A stretch of 64,000 bases of DNA from Parastagonospora avenae f. sp. tritici 18332-5 (GCA_022559985.1 JAFJTR010000009.1:372001-436000); one strand, 5' to 3'; positions 1 through 11,246 are shown, counted from the first letter of the stretch. A program made the numbers and translations. The notes: generated by a model not told the origin, from the sequence alone.

Positions 1-1221
1 AATGAGCTGCTTACTGCGTACCAGAACGGCAAGGCGAGTTTGGAAATGGTGGTGATTGCTTGCATCATTTTCACCTGCTACGAAAATCTGGCCGGGAATT
101 ATGAGATCGCGAGCATGCATTTGCGCAGCGGATTGCGTATCCTGGACCAGCAGCATCGCGCTGGATCACGGCTTGATGTCAGTCGAGGAGAAATTGCTAA
201 CTCGCTGTATCGCTTTGACCTCGAGGCTATGACCTTCTCAGACTCCGCTTCTCCATACGACTATGTGCTCGACCTCGCACCAGTCTGTCCCCAAGTCCCA
301 GACAGATACACCAAAAACGACGCCGCGCGCGACGACCTCGTCAACATCTTGCGCAGCATGATGTGGCTCGCAGGCGTCGCCGACATCGATCCCTGCGCCC
401 CGTCATATGTCGAATGGCAGCAAGTCCAGAAAGCCATGTCCCTCGCTATCAAAAAGTGGCAATCCGCCTTCGACGACTTCAAGTCCCACATGCCGTCTCG
501 AGAAAACGCAGACCCCAAAGTCTACGCCGGCAACACCCTCCTCACCATGGCCGCGCTCACAATCCACATCATCATCCACTCCGGCGCCGGCACAAATTCA
601 GAAATGGCCTGGGACCCGTTCCTCCCTTCATTCACCTCCATTGTGGACCTCGCCGAGACAATCCCAATCCTGCATCCCTCAACCACAGACACCAAATACC
701 GCGCCATCGCGCCCAAACCAGCGCCGAGTACAGCTACACCACCCACACACTTCTCCCCGTCCTTCGAGCTGTCCCCGATAGTTAGTTTGTTCATTACGGC
801 GTGTCGGTGCCGCGACCCCTCCATCCGACGCCGTGCAATCTCCCTCCTCCTCTCCTACCGCCGCCGCGAAGGCATATGGGACTCCACCGGCGCGGGCATG
901 ATCGCAGCACAATGTATGCGCCTCGAAGAATCCCTTCCCCCCTCTGCCCCATTCACGCAGCGTAACACCGCAGTAAACTCAAGCTCCGATGTCCCCGAGC
1001 CCCGGCGCGTGCGCGACATGAGTCTCGAGGTGAAGGAGCGGGGCGGAAAGGTGGATCTCGTGTACACGCTGATCACGGGGGAGAGGAGTGAGGGCGTGAA
1101 AGTTGTGTATGAGAGTTGGAGGGGCGCGGGGGGACTGGGATTTGGGGGCGGGTTGGGGATGAGGGCGAAGACGCATACGGGGGTTAAGAATTTGGATAGG
1201 TTGGTTAGGAGGTGGATGTGA
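1..1221 (+). CDS. Zn2Cys6-type regulator, C-terminal part (5' truncated by window)
   Basis: The frame is open from base 1, so the gene starts upstream of the window; the first Met at base 40 is internal. The visible part lacks the DNA-binding domain. It opens with the helix pattern typical of the fungal regulator middle/C-terminal region (IIFTCYENLAGN, then a SGLRILDQ block), which in Zn2Cys6 proteins with a DUF3468-type C-terminus follows the N-terminal zinc cluster. The tail is Gly/Arg rich. It would act in the nucleus; the target pathway cannot be read from this fragment. The assignment rests on the helical pattern only, since the zinc cluster lies outside the window. No intron is needed in the visible part. 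Confidence 0.7.
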   Translation, partial: NELLTAYQNGKASLEMVVIACIIFTCYENLAGNYEIASMHLRSGLRILDQQHRAGSRLDVSRGEIANSLYRFDLEAMTFSDSASPYDYVLDLAPVCPQVPDRYTKNDAARDDLVNILRSMMWLAGVADIDPCAPSYVEWQQVQKAMSLAIKKWQSAFDDFKSHMPSRENADPKVYAGNTLLTMAALTIHIIIHSGAGTNSEMAWDPFLPSFTSIVDLAETIPILHPSTTDTKYRAIAPKPAPSTATPPTHFSPSFELSPIVSLFITACRCRDPSIRRRAISLLLSYRRREGIWDSTGAGMIAAQCMRLEESLPPSAPFTQRNTAVNSSSDVPEPRRVRDMSLEVKERGGKVDLVYTLITGERSEGVKVVYESWRGAGGLGFGGGLGMRAKTHTGVKNLDRLVRRWM

Positions 1222-1311
1222 GATTGTGGGAGATTGGATTTGTTTTGGTATTTGGGAGGAGGTGGGGAGAGACTGGACTATGTCCTGGAAGTGCTATCAC
1301 TTTGCCTCCAT

Positions 1312-1578
1312 CTAAGCCTCTTCACTGCCGTTCTGCTGGTTCGCGGCATCGTCATCCGCCTGTCCCTCCATCAGTGCTGCCTGGCGCTCACTGCCCTCCT
1401 GAGGACGCGCTGGAGCGAAGCCGGGCGTCCGCTTTGGCCAGAGACGAGCCGCGGAGGTGGTCAATTTGGCGACATCCTCGGCATGGTAGGCAGATGCGAC
1501 TTCGTCGGGGTCGTGACACATAGCACCGAAGAAGACCTGGTCGCTGTTGCGGAACCGAAAGACCCGAGGTTCAGACAT
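1312..1578 (-). CDS. Small hypothetical protein (88 aa)
   Basis: An uninterrupted ATG-to-TAG frame of 88 codons whose N-terminus (MSEPRVFRFRNSDQVFF) looks protein-like and whose C-terminus is acidic and Gln/Asn/Glu rich. It lies 90 bases beyond the stop of the upstream regulator, tail to tail. No family recognised, no signal peptide, no membrane segment. A plus-strand frame overlaps it completely (1234-1587), but its composition is less convincing. It could be a chance frame. Confidence 0.4.
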   Translation of the reverse strand: MSEPRVFRFRNSDQVFFGAMCHDPDEVASAYHAEDVAKLTTSAARLWPKRTPGFAPARPQEGSERQAALMEGQADDDAANQQNGSEEA

Positions 1579-3986
1579 GGCGACTGATTGATAGATAGCC
1601 CGGTATAGTGATCGCGGAGTGTGTAATAAGATGGGTCAATGGTTATGTTGAGCTGATACACAACCCTGATCGTACTCACCAGGCCGAGCGCGCCTCAAGT
1701 CGCTGTTATACGAGAGTCTGTCAGGACTCGCTGGGTTGAGTGTAGCTTTACTGTCGATCGAGTTGGACGCCAGATATATTTTATAGATTAAGCCGTGTGC
1801 GGAGAGATTGGTATAGAAACAAAAGGCCAGTACTTTCGAGGGCTACAAGGCCCTTGCCCAGGTTGGTCTAGCGCATAGTGAAAGTGAAAGTGAATATCAT
1901 TCATCCTTGCGAGGAGACTTGCTCTTATAGGGCAGCGATGCTTGTTACATTAGTAACTAAGAATGTTGATAGTAAGCATAGCAAGCTGCTTTTATGATCA
2001 GCTGGAGCTGTCATGAACCGACACCCTCACTCCACACTGGGGCGGCTACATGATATAGCGGAGTTTCTTAGTCTGCTGATCCACGTCATATGTCGATAAG
2101 GATATACTGGAAGCTGGAATGAGCGAACATGTTGTATTGCAGGATAGCATTGCGATGAACAGCGATCGGGTTGTGAGAGAAGAGAGCGTATCTGATGGCC
2201 TGAAGTTGTACGCGGGGCGTCGTTATCGCTATCGAAACCTAGCGATGCTGTGTACAACTTCAGGACATGGGTTGTTCGTGCCGCACAGCTTCATCTTGCA
2301 CCAGACGCGAGAATTGAGATGGATTAAATAGTCTTAGGCTACTGTGAGTAATCGCAAGGAAGGTGGACAATTGCATCGTATGTACAGAAATCATCAATCA
2401 CACACTTTGAATACTACTACATCCTGGGAGTCAAAAGCATAGACATGGGAAGTTTCGGCTTTTCTGACTCGAGAAGAGTGCTTGGTTATAGGACTGTGGA
2501 AACCTTACACTGATCTGCTCGCAGCCATGGAAGAATCTCGTTTGCAACAGACTCCATTTACACAACAAAATTCTTTGAGGAATCAATTTTTATCGTCCTT
2601 CTGCCACGTGACGAAGCTAAAGCCAATCATTCTCTCCACAAATCGCTCATCGCACAGTGCCCACGATCCTGGCGCCTCAACTGCCCTGCGTAGACACATG
2701 CATACAGATTTGAGGAAGATTAGGGTCTACGTGATCTGCACAAGCGAGTCGAAGACGTCTGAAGAAAAGGGACGCTAGGCTCGTGATTGACACAGCCAAA
2801 GATCCGGTCGATCGAAACTGCCCGATGGCGTTCCGCTAAGTCTAGCACATGCAACGCCGTCTTCCTGACTTCGTTGGACCTTCCTCATTTTATGTGCTCG
2901 GGGATCCGTCGGTGTTTTTTTTGCATAGGTATTTTGTCTTTGTTACTCCTTTATTTGAGAACTCGTACTGCTTATGTCGTCACGATCGATTCGGCGCCAA
3001 AGCACAGTCTTTCTGCGAGTATGGTCAGTTCCGTCTTTCCAATAGCGGTAGCTAACACAACACCGCGCTACTTCGAGTGCATCTCGGCGTCGGCGCCCTT
3101 TGTCGCATAGGTATGCATGAAAGTCAACTAGCAGAAGCCATTGGGAAGGCCTTTACCAACAACGGCGCCACTAAGCGCATAGAAACAAGAAAAACATGTG
3201 CTGACCCTTGATCGTATTCTCAATTGCGGTGTGCTTTGGTCTTATCCCAAACACTTCTGGCGGCGGAATGTGACACATGCGCCGGTGTGAACTTGCTCAA
3301 TTTTTCAGCAACTAATGCAAAAGCTGTCGTGGTGCTAAGCAGTATCTTCAAAAACGAGTCGTGGTTAGAACGAGCCTACGGAGATCTACCCGTCCCGTTG
3401 CATGACGCTACCAGTAGACCCTCGTCTCGAAGCACTCTTTACCATTTCTCTAGCACCAGGGATTTGATCGACGCACTAATAACACCCGAATGAATCGAAA
3501 ACCCACCGATCCTGCAGTCGCATTCTTCGCATGCGATACGTCTTCTTTGCTGACGTGGGTTGGAGACATGGACATCTCCACGATGATTAACCAGCTGCTG
3601 AATAGCCTATCAATATGCAGCATCAATTCTTGGCTGCGAGAATTCGCTACACTGCTAAATCGTTACCAATGATTCTAGTATACTTGCATGCCTGATTCAT
3701 GACATTTGACGCGCTCATCAGGGCTTTCCTAGCTCCCGCGTCCGCGCATCATTGTCCCTGCATCCGGCTCGAAGAATTTCGGGAGAACCTGCGACTCACG
3801 TCTAACGCGGTAGTATCCAACCTATTCTTCGCTACTAAACACTTGTCTGACTTTGTTCTTGACTCTTGACTCGATGTATAGCTATCACTTATAGCTGTCG
3901 TATGGAAGCTCTTCCTTGCTGCGCTGCATCGCATACGTTGCCATCATTCACGCACATATCAAACAGTCGTTTCTTCTCACGTGAGG
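1579..3986. other. Gene-poor stretch
   Basis: About 2.4 kb without a supportable gene. Short frames on both strands are low quality and interrupted. The last few hundred bases are the likely promoter of the seven-TM gene that starts at 3987. No repeat or RNA gene seen. Confidence 0.5.
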
Positions 3987-5386
3987 ATGCTTTACGGCTT
4001 GGATACCAACTTCACCTCGTGGGGACCTTTCATCAACCATGAGACCTATGTCGTACAACCCCTCACTCACAGCGACTTCATCACTGCAATCGTCGCGTTC
4101 GTCATCGTCATTCTTTTCGCTTCGTCGGCAGCTTACACTGGCTACAAGCAGACCAGAAAGGCTCAGGCGCCATGGAAAAGTGGATACCTCTGGATGGTCT
4201 GGCTAGAGATTGCTTCGTCTCTTGTCATCGCGATCGAATGCCTGTTGTTCTTGGTCAGGGCAGTCAGGCCAAGCTTTTACTTCTTCATGTCCATCCGCAA
4301 GTACCACGAGTCATGATACGAGGAATGACCAGGCTGACATTTGCAGTCGTCCTTTGGGTCATTCAGACACAATGTTTGCTTCAAATTATCGTCAACCGAA
4401 TTCGAATTATCCTTCACGACCGCAAGAGAGGACAGCAACTTATGATTGGGACGTTTGTTGCCATGTCTCTGATTAATGTCAGTGTGTTTTGCATCTGGAT
4501 GCCCGCACGGATGCAGATCAGTCCACGGTAAGCACTTTCAGCACTCCTCATCTACAAGTACTGACAGAGCTCAGCTGGGTCCACATTAACGACATCTATG
4601 ACCGCTTAGAAAAGGTTCTTTACCTCTTCATCGACGCGTTCCTCAACGTGTACTTCATACGTACAGTGAAGCAAAACCTAGTCAGCAACGGGTTGCAAAA
4701 GTACGACAGGCTGGTGCGCTTCAATTTAGTTATGATTGTTCTCTCACTCTTGATGGATCTCGTCATCCTCGGCACTATGAGCTTACCTAATGGATTCGTG
4801 TAAGTCTGAATCGACTCTATCGTGTGCTCAGTAGCTTACTGAAACCAGCTACGCTATCTTCCACCCTCTGGCATATCTCGTGAAGCTCAACATCGAGATG
4901 TCGATGGCGCGCTTGATCAAGAAGATCGCACTGGGCTCGAATGCTCCTCACAACCCTGGCGGCTTCCGCTCCTTCAACTCTTCATCAAAGACAGGCACAT
5001 CACCGGCAGACAAGGGCAGCTTCAAGTCTTGGGTCGCAACCCAACAGGCGTCAATCAAAGGAATGTTTCGAGAGGAAAAGAACCAAGTAGCAGGAATTGG
5101 CGGTATTCACAAGACCGAGGAGTTTACAGTGCGCAGTGCACCAGGGTTGGAGGTCGAGCTTGAGTCGCGCAGGGGCTCGGGGAACAAGGACGTACATGTT
5201 GCTGTGAGGCGTGTTGCAGCGTCCGATGGCCATGTTCGCGCAGCAAGAAATGTTAAAGAGGAGAAAGGAACGCGGCTGAAGATGAGCGATGAAGAGACTT
5301 TGATTGAGCCACAGCTGGAACGTCTGGCGCATCGGAAGTCGACGGAGAGCTCAGCACCGCCATCCGAAGTATCCGACACCCGATAG
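3987..5386 (+). CDS. Fungal seven-TM integral membrane protein
   Basis: Four exons, 3987-4288, 4333-4527, 4575-4799 and 4849-5386, give 419 residues with phase-consistent junctions; introns are 44, 47 and 49 nt. The first ATG is at 3987; a GTG lies six bases upstream. Hydrophobic segments are spaced like a receptor-type helix bundle. Between them sit motifs I know from a conserved family of fungal membrane proteins: RPSFYFF, QTQCLLQIIVNR, FCIWMPARMQIS, NGFVYAIFHPLAYLVKLNIE. The soluble tail after about residue 265 is Ser/Lys/Arg rich and probably cytosolic. Function is unknown; a sensory or receptor role is inferred from topology only. The first intron is the least certain: its donor was chosen because it restores frame and the family spacing between PSFYFF and VVLW. 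Confidence 0.8.
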
Positions 5387-5624
5387 GCTATTTACAAATT
5401 GCGCTGCGGAGCATATTTTCTCTCCATATGTGCCGGTGATCTCATTAGCGACAGAGTGTTTTTTCCTGGTTAGACAGCCTTCGTTCAAGGTCAGATCATT
5501 ACGAAAATGTCAACAAAGCTTTACTATAGCGAGCACATGCTTTGCTCGTGGGTTGCTTCGTGTATACGATAGTTCTGCAAAGCAAAATGTTGCAGCATAC
5601 ATACTTATCCCCACCGTGCAGTAA

Positions 5625-5815
5625 CAAAATTCGTGCCCGCTCCGCACCTACGAATAAGCTGATAGTCTTTCGAGGTCTGCTTATCTTACGCTTCAGAGGA
5701 GCTTGAATGTATACGTACCTCTCAGAATCTTTACTCTACTTTATCAGATATCTTTGAATATATACAGACTACCTTTTCACCTCTTCCCGTTTGATAAAGC
5801 CGGGCCGGAATTTTG
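5625..5815. mobile_element. MITE-like element, copy 1
   Basis: A 191-bp segment bounded by inverted ends: left CAAAATTCGTGCCCG, right (C)GGGCCGGAATTTTG. A related 192-bp segment at 28016-28207 has the same ends and shares internal blocks (for example CTACCTTTTC near the right end). It is AT rich with no coding capacity. In copy 2 the inverted similarity reaches about 15 bases further out on each side; here that outer part is decayed. No clear target-site duplication. It ends 17 bases from the stop of the degenerate gene at 5832. Confidence 0.7.
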
Positions 5816-5831
5816 CCGACGCCTGATGTTC

Positions 5832-6900
5832 CTATGAGAGGGCGGTTCTCGGCCTGCTTGCTCTGCGCAAGGTCGCATAGGCTGTCATCTCCCGCTGTGA
5901 CTTCCAGAAAGCCTCAGCAGATTGTCCAATCTCTCCCTCCATGAACGTGTCGATGCCAATGATGAAGCCTTTCGGGGATTCACCTCCAGTCACGCATCTG
6001 AAGAACAGATCGTAGCTTCCAGGTGTATAGTTGCCACAGAAAGGGCTGGGCTCAACGGCCTCTCCGGGTGGTGGCGGATCACTGAAGCCGACAGTCTTTC
6101 GGAAAGAGAATAAAGCGTCTTTTTGCTGGCTGAGATGTTCGTGTGCCTGGGTGACAAAATCTCTGAATGTGATTGTTCGTCCGTTCGCGTTCTAGATAAT
6201 AAGGGGCTCATATGAGTAAGAGTCTGAAAGCATGTAGAGAAACTTAGCCTCGAACATGTCCGTGCTTTTGAGTCGCAGGCGGCTCACGGGAGGGTCTGCT
6301 AAAGACTCCATGGCTAGTGGGTGGGAAAGAAAGGGCTGTCGCTGTCTGGTGCTGTCCTTATTGAGACCAGATTCGATGGTAATCTCTTCCCCAGACAATA
6401 CCGTATTATCTAGCATAAGCGATCCCATCAAATCAGCCCCTCAGACCTTGAAGGCATCCCCGGCAACGTTTCAGGTTTCCCTATCAGTCTGATACCTGAC
6501 AGCTAACTACCTCTGGTCGGGGCCTAAAATTCTTCAACGCCAGATGATACGGTAGAATGCTCCATCAGAGCCTGTAGAGGATGTCTTGTCGGATGCGACC
6601 AGGAGGTTGGAAGGCTTCACTATGCGAGTGGATCTCGGGTCCTAGCCTCTGCATGTTGAGGAGGCGATATTATGGCAGGACAAGCGAGTCCAAGATACCA
6701 TAGTTTGGCCTCGACAACGGAGTTTGATGTATATGTCTCATGAGGCTACCCAAGCGCTATGCACGACACTTGGCATTCAAAACAGGAAAGTACTATTCCT
6801 CTTCCGGAAAGCCCTATATTATGTCATGAGAATATTCATCTGAGCATAGGACATGTTTCAGTGCAAGATTCTCAAGTCCAATCGAGGCATCGAAGCCTAA
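5832..6900 (-). pseudogene. Degenerate protein gene with many in-frame stops
   Basis: Reading the minus strand from 6900, one frame gives protein-like sequence (LGFDASIGLENLALKHVL, HQTPLSRPNYGILDS, NMQRLGPEIHSHSEAF) broken by stops at 6814-6816, 6793-6795, 6757-6759, 6670-6672 and 6565-6567. Between about 6535 and 6470 the frame changes (indel or intron). The second frame then runs to 5832, broken at 6441-6443 and 6192-6194, with blocks such as MESLADPPVSRLRLKSTDMF and PSPFCGNYTPGSYDLFF. Every internal stop is one C-to-T step from a Gln or Arg codon. A 96-nt intron starting GTGAGC at 6287 could remove the 6192 stop, but not the others. About 350 codons remain. I do not recognise the family. 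A decayed gene is more likely than a working multi-intron one. Confidence 0.7.
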
Positions 6901-7057
6901 GGTAAGTCGCCTTGGTAGGGAAGGGAACGTCGGGCTTCAATTAGTGCATGATGTCATCACCACGCCTGCTTCACTTCTGACTTTGCACATTGAGTTACCT
7001 TATTCATGCTACACTTGCCTACGGATTCTTCCCTCTATCCGACACATTACTTACAGC

Positions 7058-7446
7058 ATGGCGCCGAAGTCCTGCACCCTCTGCGACATTCCGCGCCCCG
7101 TCCTTGTGCGCTGCCAAATCGACGAATCAGCGAAATGGCACTTCGTCTGTCCTGGTGCATGTTGGAAGAATGTCTCTGGAGGCGTAGAGGACGCGAAGGG
7201 CTTGGAGGGACAGTTTCCTTGGTACAGGTATGGCGGCATGGTAGGTGAAAGAACCGAGAGAAACAGTATGATCGTGTTTTGGCTGATGTTCGCCAGTGGA
7301 AAGATAGAAGCGCAGACGGGCCGGTTAGTGCAAAGAAGCCAAGGAAAGTTAAGGAGAGGCAGAAGAGGGAAGACAAAGCAAGACAGGAAGGTAGTAGGGT
7401 CGAGAACGAAGAAGAAGCGAGTGAGGAAGACCCCACAGGCGAATAA
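7058..7446 (+). CDS. Conserved small Cys-rich fungal protein (110 aa)
   Basis: Exons 7058-7240 and 7297-7446; the 56-nt intron starts GTAGGT, has a CTGAT branch site and ends CCAG. Splicing joins YRYGGM to WKDRSADGPVSAKK, which matches the form I know from a conserved family of small fungal proteins, whereas reading through the intron does not. The N-terminus has two cysteine pairs (CTLC at residues 5-8 and a later C-x3-C in VCPGACW) and a lone Cys in VLVRCQID, suggesting a small zinc site. The C-terminal third is Lys/Arg/Glu rich. The start was placed at MAPKS because upstream in-frame sequence is not conserved-looking. Function unknown; the basic tail fits a nuclear or nucleic-acid-associated role, which is only an inference. 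Confidence 0.8.
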
Positions 7447-8393
7447 GATGCCGTGACACTAGGTGTGGCAATCATTCGTGCGCGCTATGCCTCATGACCC
7501 AAACTGCCAGAGAGCAGTTCAGTCAAGCGGTTCAACTTTAAGGTCATCTAAGCTCTTCGTGGCGTGCTGACAAGCTATTGAGTCTATTCAGGCGTGTACA
7601 TGAGATGACAGCTACTCTGTAATAGTAAGTTGAGTTCAATCAGAACGCGCACGAATTATTGCATCACCTAGTGGCGGGTATATTGCAAGATAAAATCCAA
7701 GCTCCCATCAGTGAGGGTTAAAGCCTGCCGAGGCTCACACGAATTGTGCTTTCACGTAGCACGTGGCTCTGCGGGAGGCGGGCTACATTTTGTCCGCTGC
7801 ACAACGGGATGGCGTTTTATTCAGTTGTCGTTGTCGGAAGGATGCCCCAGCTCAGGCACAAAGAAATACCCGATACGCGATCGAAGGGTCACGCTCGGAC
7901 CCATATACTCCGCATCATCAAACCTTGCTTCCCGCCACCAACCCTCCTTCCTTCTTCCTCGAACAAGGCCGCAGACAGTAACCACACTCCTTCAGTCCGA
8001 GGCTTATTCGAGCGAACTTTCCATCATGTGGTACGAATGCTCGGCCTCTATTGCACCGCGCCCACCTACCGGAACAACTCCAGGATCGCGCCCCGGTTCC
8101 ACGTAGAGTATATTGCCCTCGGCCCTATTAGCACGCCAATATCCCCGCAAAGTAAAGTGGACGCGAACTCCGGGTGGACAATATGTTGCATGTAGATCAA
8201 ATTGCCCGCCATGTTGTGTCTTCTAGTTTGGGGTATCGTCGCCGTTATGCAATGTAGACTAACAAGGGTCCCTATTCTACCTGAAATGAGAGGCAGGGTG
8301 GGTTATATAGAGAGTGTGTACCTGCTGTGATCTGGTAGGTATACAACGACTACTTTTATTACTTTCTTTGGAATTGAGATCTATATCAGGAAA
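7447..8393. other. Intergenic region upstream of the acetylesterase gene
   Basis: No gene supported. Overlapping short plus-strand frames (7711-8195) have no recognisable domain. The right end carries the promoter of the gene at 8394. Confidence 0.5.
8304..8309 (+). promoter_or_regulatory. TATA-like element
   Basis: TATATA lies 84-89 bases upstream of the acetylesterase ATG, a usual position for a fungal core promoter. Identified by sequence alone. Confidence 0.4.
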
Positions 8394-9245
8394 ATGTTGT
8401 ACTCACAGGTCGTTTCCGTGTTGGCTTTCGCTGCCTCAGCCATCGCCGCACCCAGTGGCGATGTCCAGAAGCGCGCGCAGACGGTATACCTCGCTGGAGA
8501 TTCGACCATGGCTAGGGGAAGTGGTGCATACACCGGTAAACCGCTCAGCTTCGTAACATCATTCGTTCAAGTCTAACATGCTATAGGCTGGGGTGTATAC
8601 TTCCCATTGTCCGTATCCCTTACCGTCGTCAACAAGGCCATCGGTGGCCGTAGCTCGCGCTCCTACACCCGCGAAGGTCGCTTCGACGAGATCGTCAACC
8701 TCGTGAAGCCCAACGACATCGTTATCATCGAATTCGGACACAACGATGGAGGATCCCTTTCATCCTCCGACAACGGCCGCTCAGTCTGTGGTGGTGCTGG
8801 CTCGGAAACATGCCAGACAACCTACAACGGTGTCAAAGAGACTGTACACACTTTTCCGTGGTACCTGACCGAGGCTGGCAAGAAGATCATTGCCAAGGGC
8901 GGCAAAGTCATCATGTCGAGTCAGACACCGAACAACCCATGGGAGGGTGGCACTTTCGCGTACACGGACGGAGGCAGGTTTGTCGGATATGCGAGGGATG
9001 TGGCCAAGGCGCTGGGAAGCAATGCCATGTACGTCGACCACGGCGCGTACACTGCGAACTACATGAAGGGCATTGGCAAGGCGGCAACAGACAAGTTGTT
9101 CCCTGTTGACCACACACACACTAGCGCCGAAGGTGCTGATCTCGTGTCCAAGGCATTCGTCAAGGGACTGCAATGTGGTGGCGGTGGTTTCTTGAAGGGC
9201 TTCGTCAAGAACGAGACTAACACGATTCCGGGAACATGTCTTTGA
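8394..9245 (+). CDS. Secreted rhamnogalacturonan acetylesterase (SGNH hydrolase, CE12 type)
   Basis: Exons 8394-8535 and 8587-9245 (51-nt intron GTAAAC...CTATAG) give 266 residues. An 18-20 residue signal peptide (LAFAASAIAAP) is followed by a KR site. SGNH blocks are present: GDSTMARG (block I, nucleophile Ser), NKAIGGRSSRS (block II Gly), EFGHNDGG (block III Asn) and PVDHTHTSAEGA (block V Asp/His). The order and the DHTH ending match rhamnogalacturonan acetylesterases, which remove acetyl groups from the pectin rhamnogalacturonan I backbone outside the cell. Length is close to the family norm, about 230-250 mature residues. A role in plant cell-wall breakdown is established for the family and fits a plant-associated fungus. 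It is convergent with the dehydrogenase gene, 91 bases apart. Confidence 0.93.
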
Positions 9246-9336
9246 AGTGGAAACATGCATTCAATGTACATATTAAGCTAGCACTGCATATAACATGTCA
9301 TCCTTTTCGTGCAAGCACTCCGCAGCTTCACAGCCT

Positions 9337-10304
9337 TTATATCCACTGCTTGTTTCCGAAATGCGACACATATGCGCCGCCATCTCCATTGGCCAAGCTC
9401 TTGCTTTCAACGACACTCAAGACTGCCTTGACGGAATCTTCTGTGTTGTCCGCGCCCTTGAAGTGCGGCGCGTACTTAACGAACTTGGCGCCCTGAACCT
9501 CGAGCTTCTTCGTGTCTTCTTCGGATACTGTAGATAGTCAGCATGCATGATCAAACCTGCAATTGAAGATCGACATACAGTTGGCATACAAGCCCGTGTC
9601 AACCATACCAGGACAGATACCAATGAACAATACGCCGTCCTTCTCAAACTCTGCCTGATACTTGGACGTAACCATGTTCATGGCCGCTTTGCTGATCGCG
9701 TATGGTCCACCCTCATAAATTCCGTACTTGATCGCGAGATCATGGTCCGCCATTCCAGAAGTGATGGTGACGACTTTCTTGACGTGTCCCTTGAGAACAA
9801 GCGGCATGAAGAGGTTGATGAGGTGAATGTTGCCGAGAACATTGGTGTTCCAGGCTTCATTGAGGTCGTCGGTGAGTTTCTTTGGGTCTCTGCCTAGGAC
9901 GGTCAGAGGGTCAAAGGATGACCACCTTGTTATGATGGCGGCGTTAGCGATGAGATAGTCGAGACTGCCGGATGTAATGGCGGAGGTGGCTTCGGCGGCT
10001 TTCTGATGGGTGTGTTAGCTTGTGAAGTAGCATATTAATGCATATGGACCTACCTTCAACGAATCGTAGTCGGTTACGTCAGCCTGGAGGATATGAATGT
10101 TGGGTGTTCGCCATTCAGCTATCTTGGCTTCGGTGTCGGAGGCATTGCGCACAAGACCGATAACTGTATTGGAAGGGTTGCTAGCGAGGTTCTTGAGGAA
10201 AGCAGCCTGATCACAGTTCAGTACAGAGCATTACAAGCAGAAGATCAGATGCATGGACGCACACCAATTCCTCGTGAAACTCCTGTAATAACGTACGAAG
10301 ACAT
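9337..10304 (-). CDS. Short-chain dehydrogenase/reductase (C-factor-like)
   Basis: Four exons on the minus strand: 10263-10304, 10054-10206, 9579-10002 and 9337-9527. Phases agree and the product is 269 residues. The N-terminus MSSYVITGVSRGIG holds the TGxxxGIG nucleotide-binding motif, split from AAFLKNLA by the first intron (56 nt). Further motifs are LIANAA (NNAG-like), the catalytic Ser in TITSGMA and the Tyr-x3-Lys pair in GPYAISKAAMN, followed by PGMVDTGL. These identify a classical SDR using NAD(P)H; the substrate is unknown. The closest style is the fungal C-factor or norsolorinic-acid-reductase-like group. It is probably cytosolic, as no targeting signal is seen. It converges on the acetylesterase gene; no cluster is evident. 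Confidence 0.92.
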
Positions 10305-11246
10305 GCTGTTGACTTTGGTGCTGTCGAGACTAGTGCTGCAGATTGCGTAGTGGGGAAACTGTAGATGTTTGAAAAGGGGATGTGAAGACGGATATTGAGA
10401 TGCTCGTATTCAGCTTTCCGACCTTCAACTTATATATGATTTCCGTGCCCGCGGAATTGGTGGCTTACACATGTAGCGCTACAACTCCGCGTCTACTCTT
10501 GGAAAAGTATGCAGAGCTTGGGAATCAAGAGGAAAGCGCAGCTCGCGGATTTTGACCTAAACTCCAGATCCAAGCTTTTGCATGAAAGAGTATGATTGGA
10601 CCCTGATAATTGAAGCGGCTTTAGAAGACATCGCCAAGCCTATTTCACAGTAATGCAACCTTGGAAACGCAGCGTCACTTGGTGGCGCGACAACTTGTGC
10701 CTATTCTTGCGCGCTGTAGTCAGCAGTACAGTGTGACGATAGCTGAGGCTGTCTATCTTCAAGGTCTCTTTGGGAACGTGTTGCGAACTGATAAAACTTT
10801 GAAGCTATACAGGCAACTGTATGGGCACGAATGGTTGCAGCATCTGGTGGCGTGTGTAATGTTCATCGACGCAGCGGCTTGCAGGTTTGGAAGAGCTTAC
10901 AAATTTCAACTCCGTCTGCGGACACCGGAATGACGAATCAGCCGCTGATAAGTTCAGGCTTTGTGTCGCGGTGAGATTCAAGCGGCAAGATAGAGTTAGC
11001 GTGAGGTGGGGCAGATCTCGCGGTTTTGTGCCTCGCAACCGCTTCGGGTCAAGTGAAGCTTCCTTCGGCTTAGTACAACCCCTTCCAGTCACTTCACAGG
11101 CACTACTTTCTTCCATGTCATTCTCCTCACACTGTGCCTAAAGCCGAATTGCCGTGACATGTCTTAAAGATGTATCCACAGACCAAGACGTCTCGCGGAC
11201 TTGTGCCTCACGTCCCCTTTGGTGTTCAGCCGCACTCGACTCCCGG
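10305..11246. other. Divergent intergenic region
   Basis: Lies between the divergent starts of the dehydrogenase (10304) and a Zn2Cys6 regulator (11247). A TATATA at about 10432-10437 could serve the dehydrogenase. No coding sequence supported. Confidence 0.5.

Noticed and set aside
1234..1587. 117-codon plus-strand open frame overlapping the small minus-strand gene
   Set aside because: Less protein-like than the minus-strand frame at 1312-1578.
10440..10460. Sequence TTCCGTGCCCGCGGAA resembling the MITE end
   Set aside because: No partner inverted end within 250 bp on either side and the internal MITE blocks are absent.
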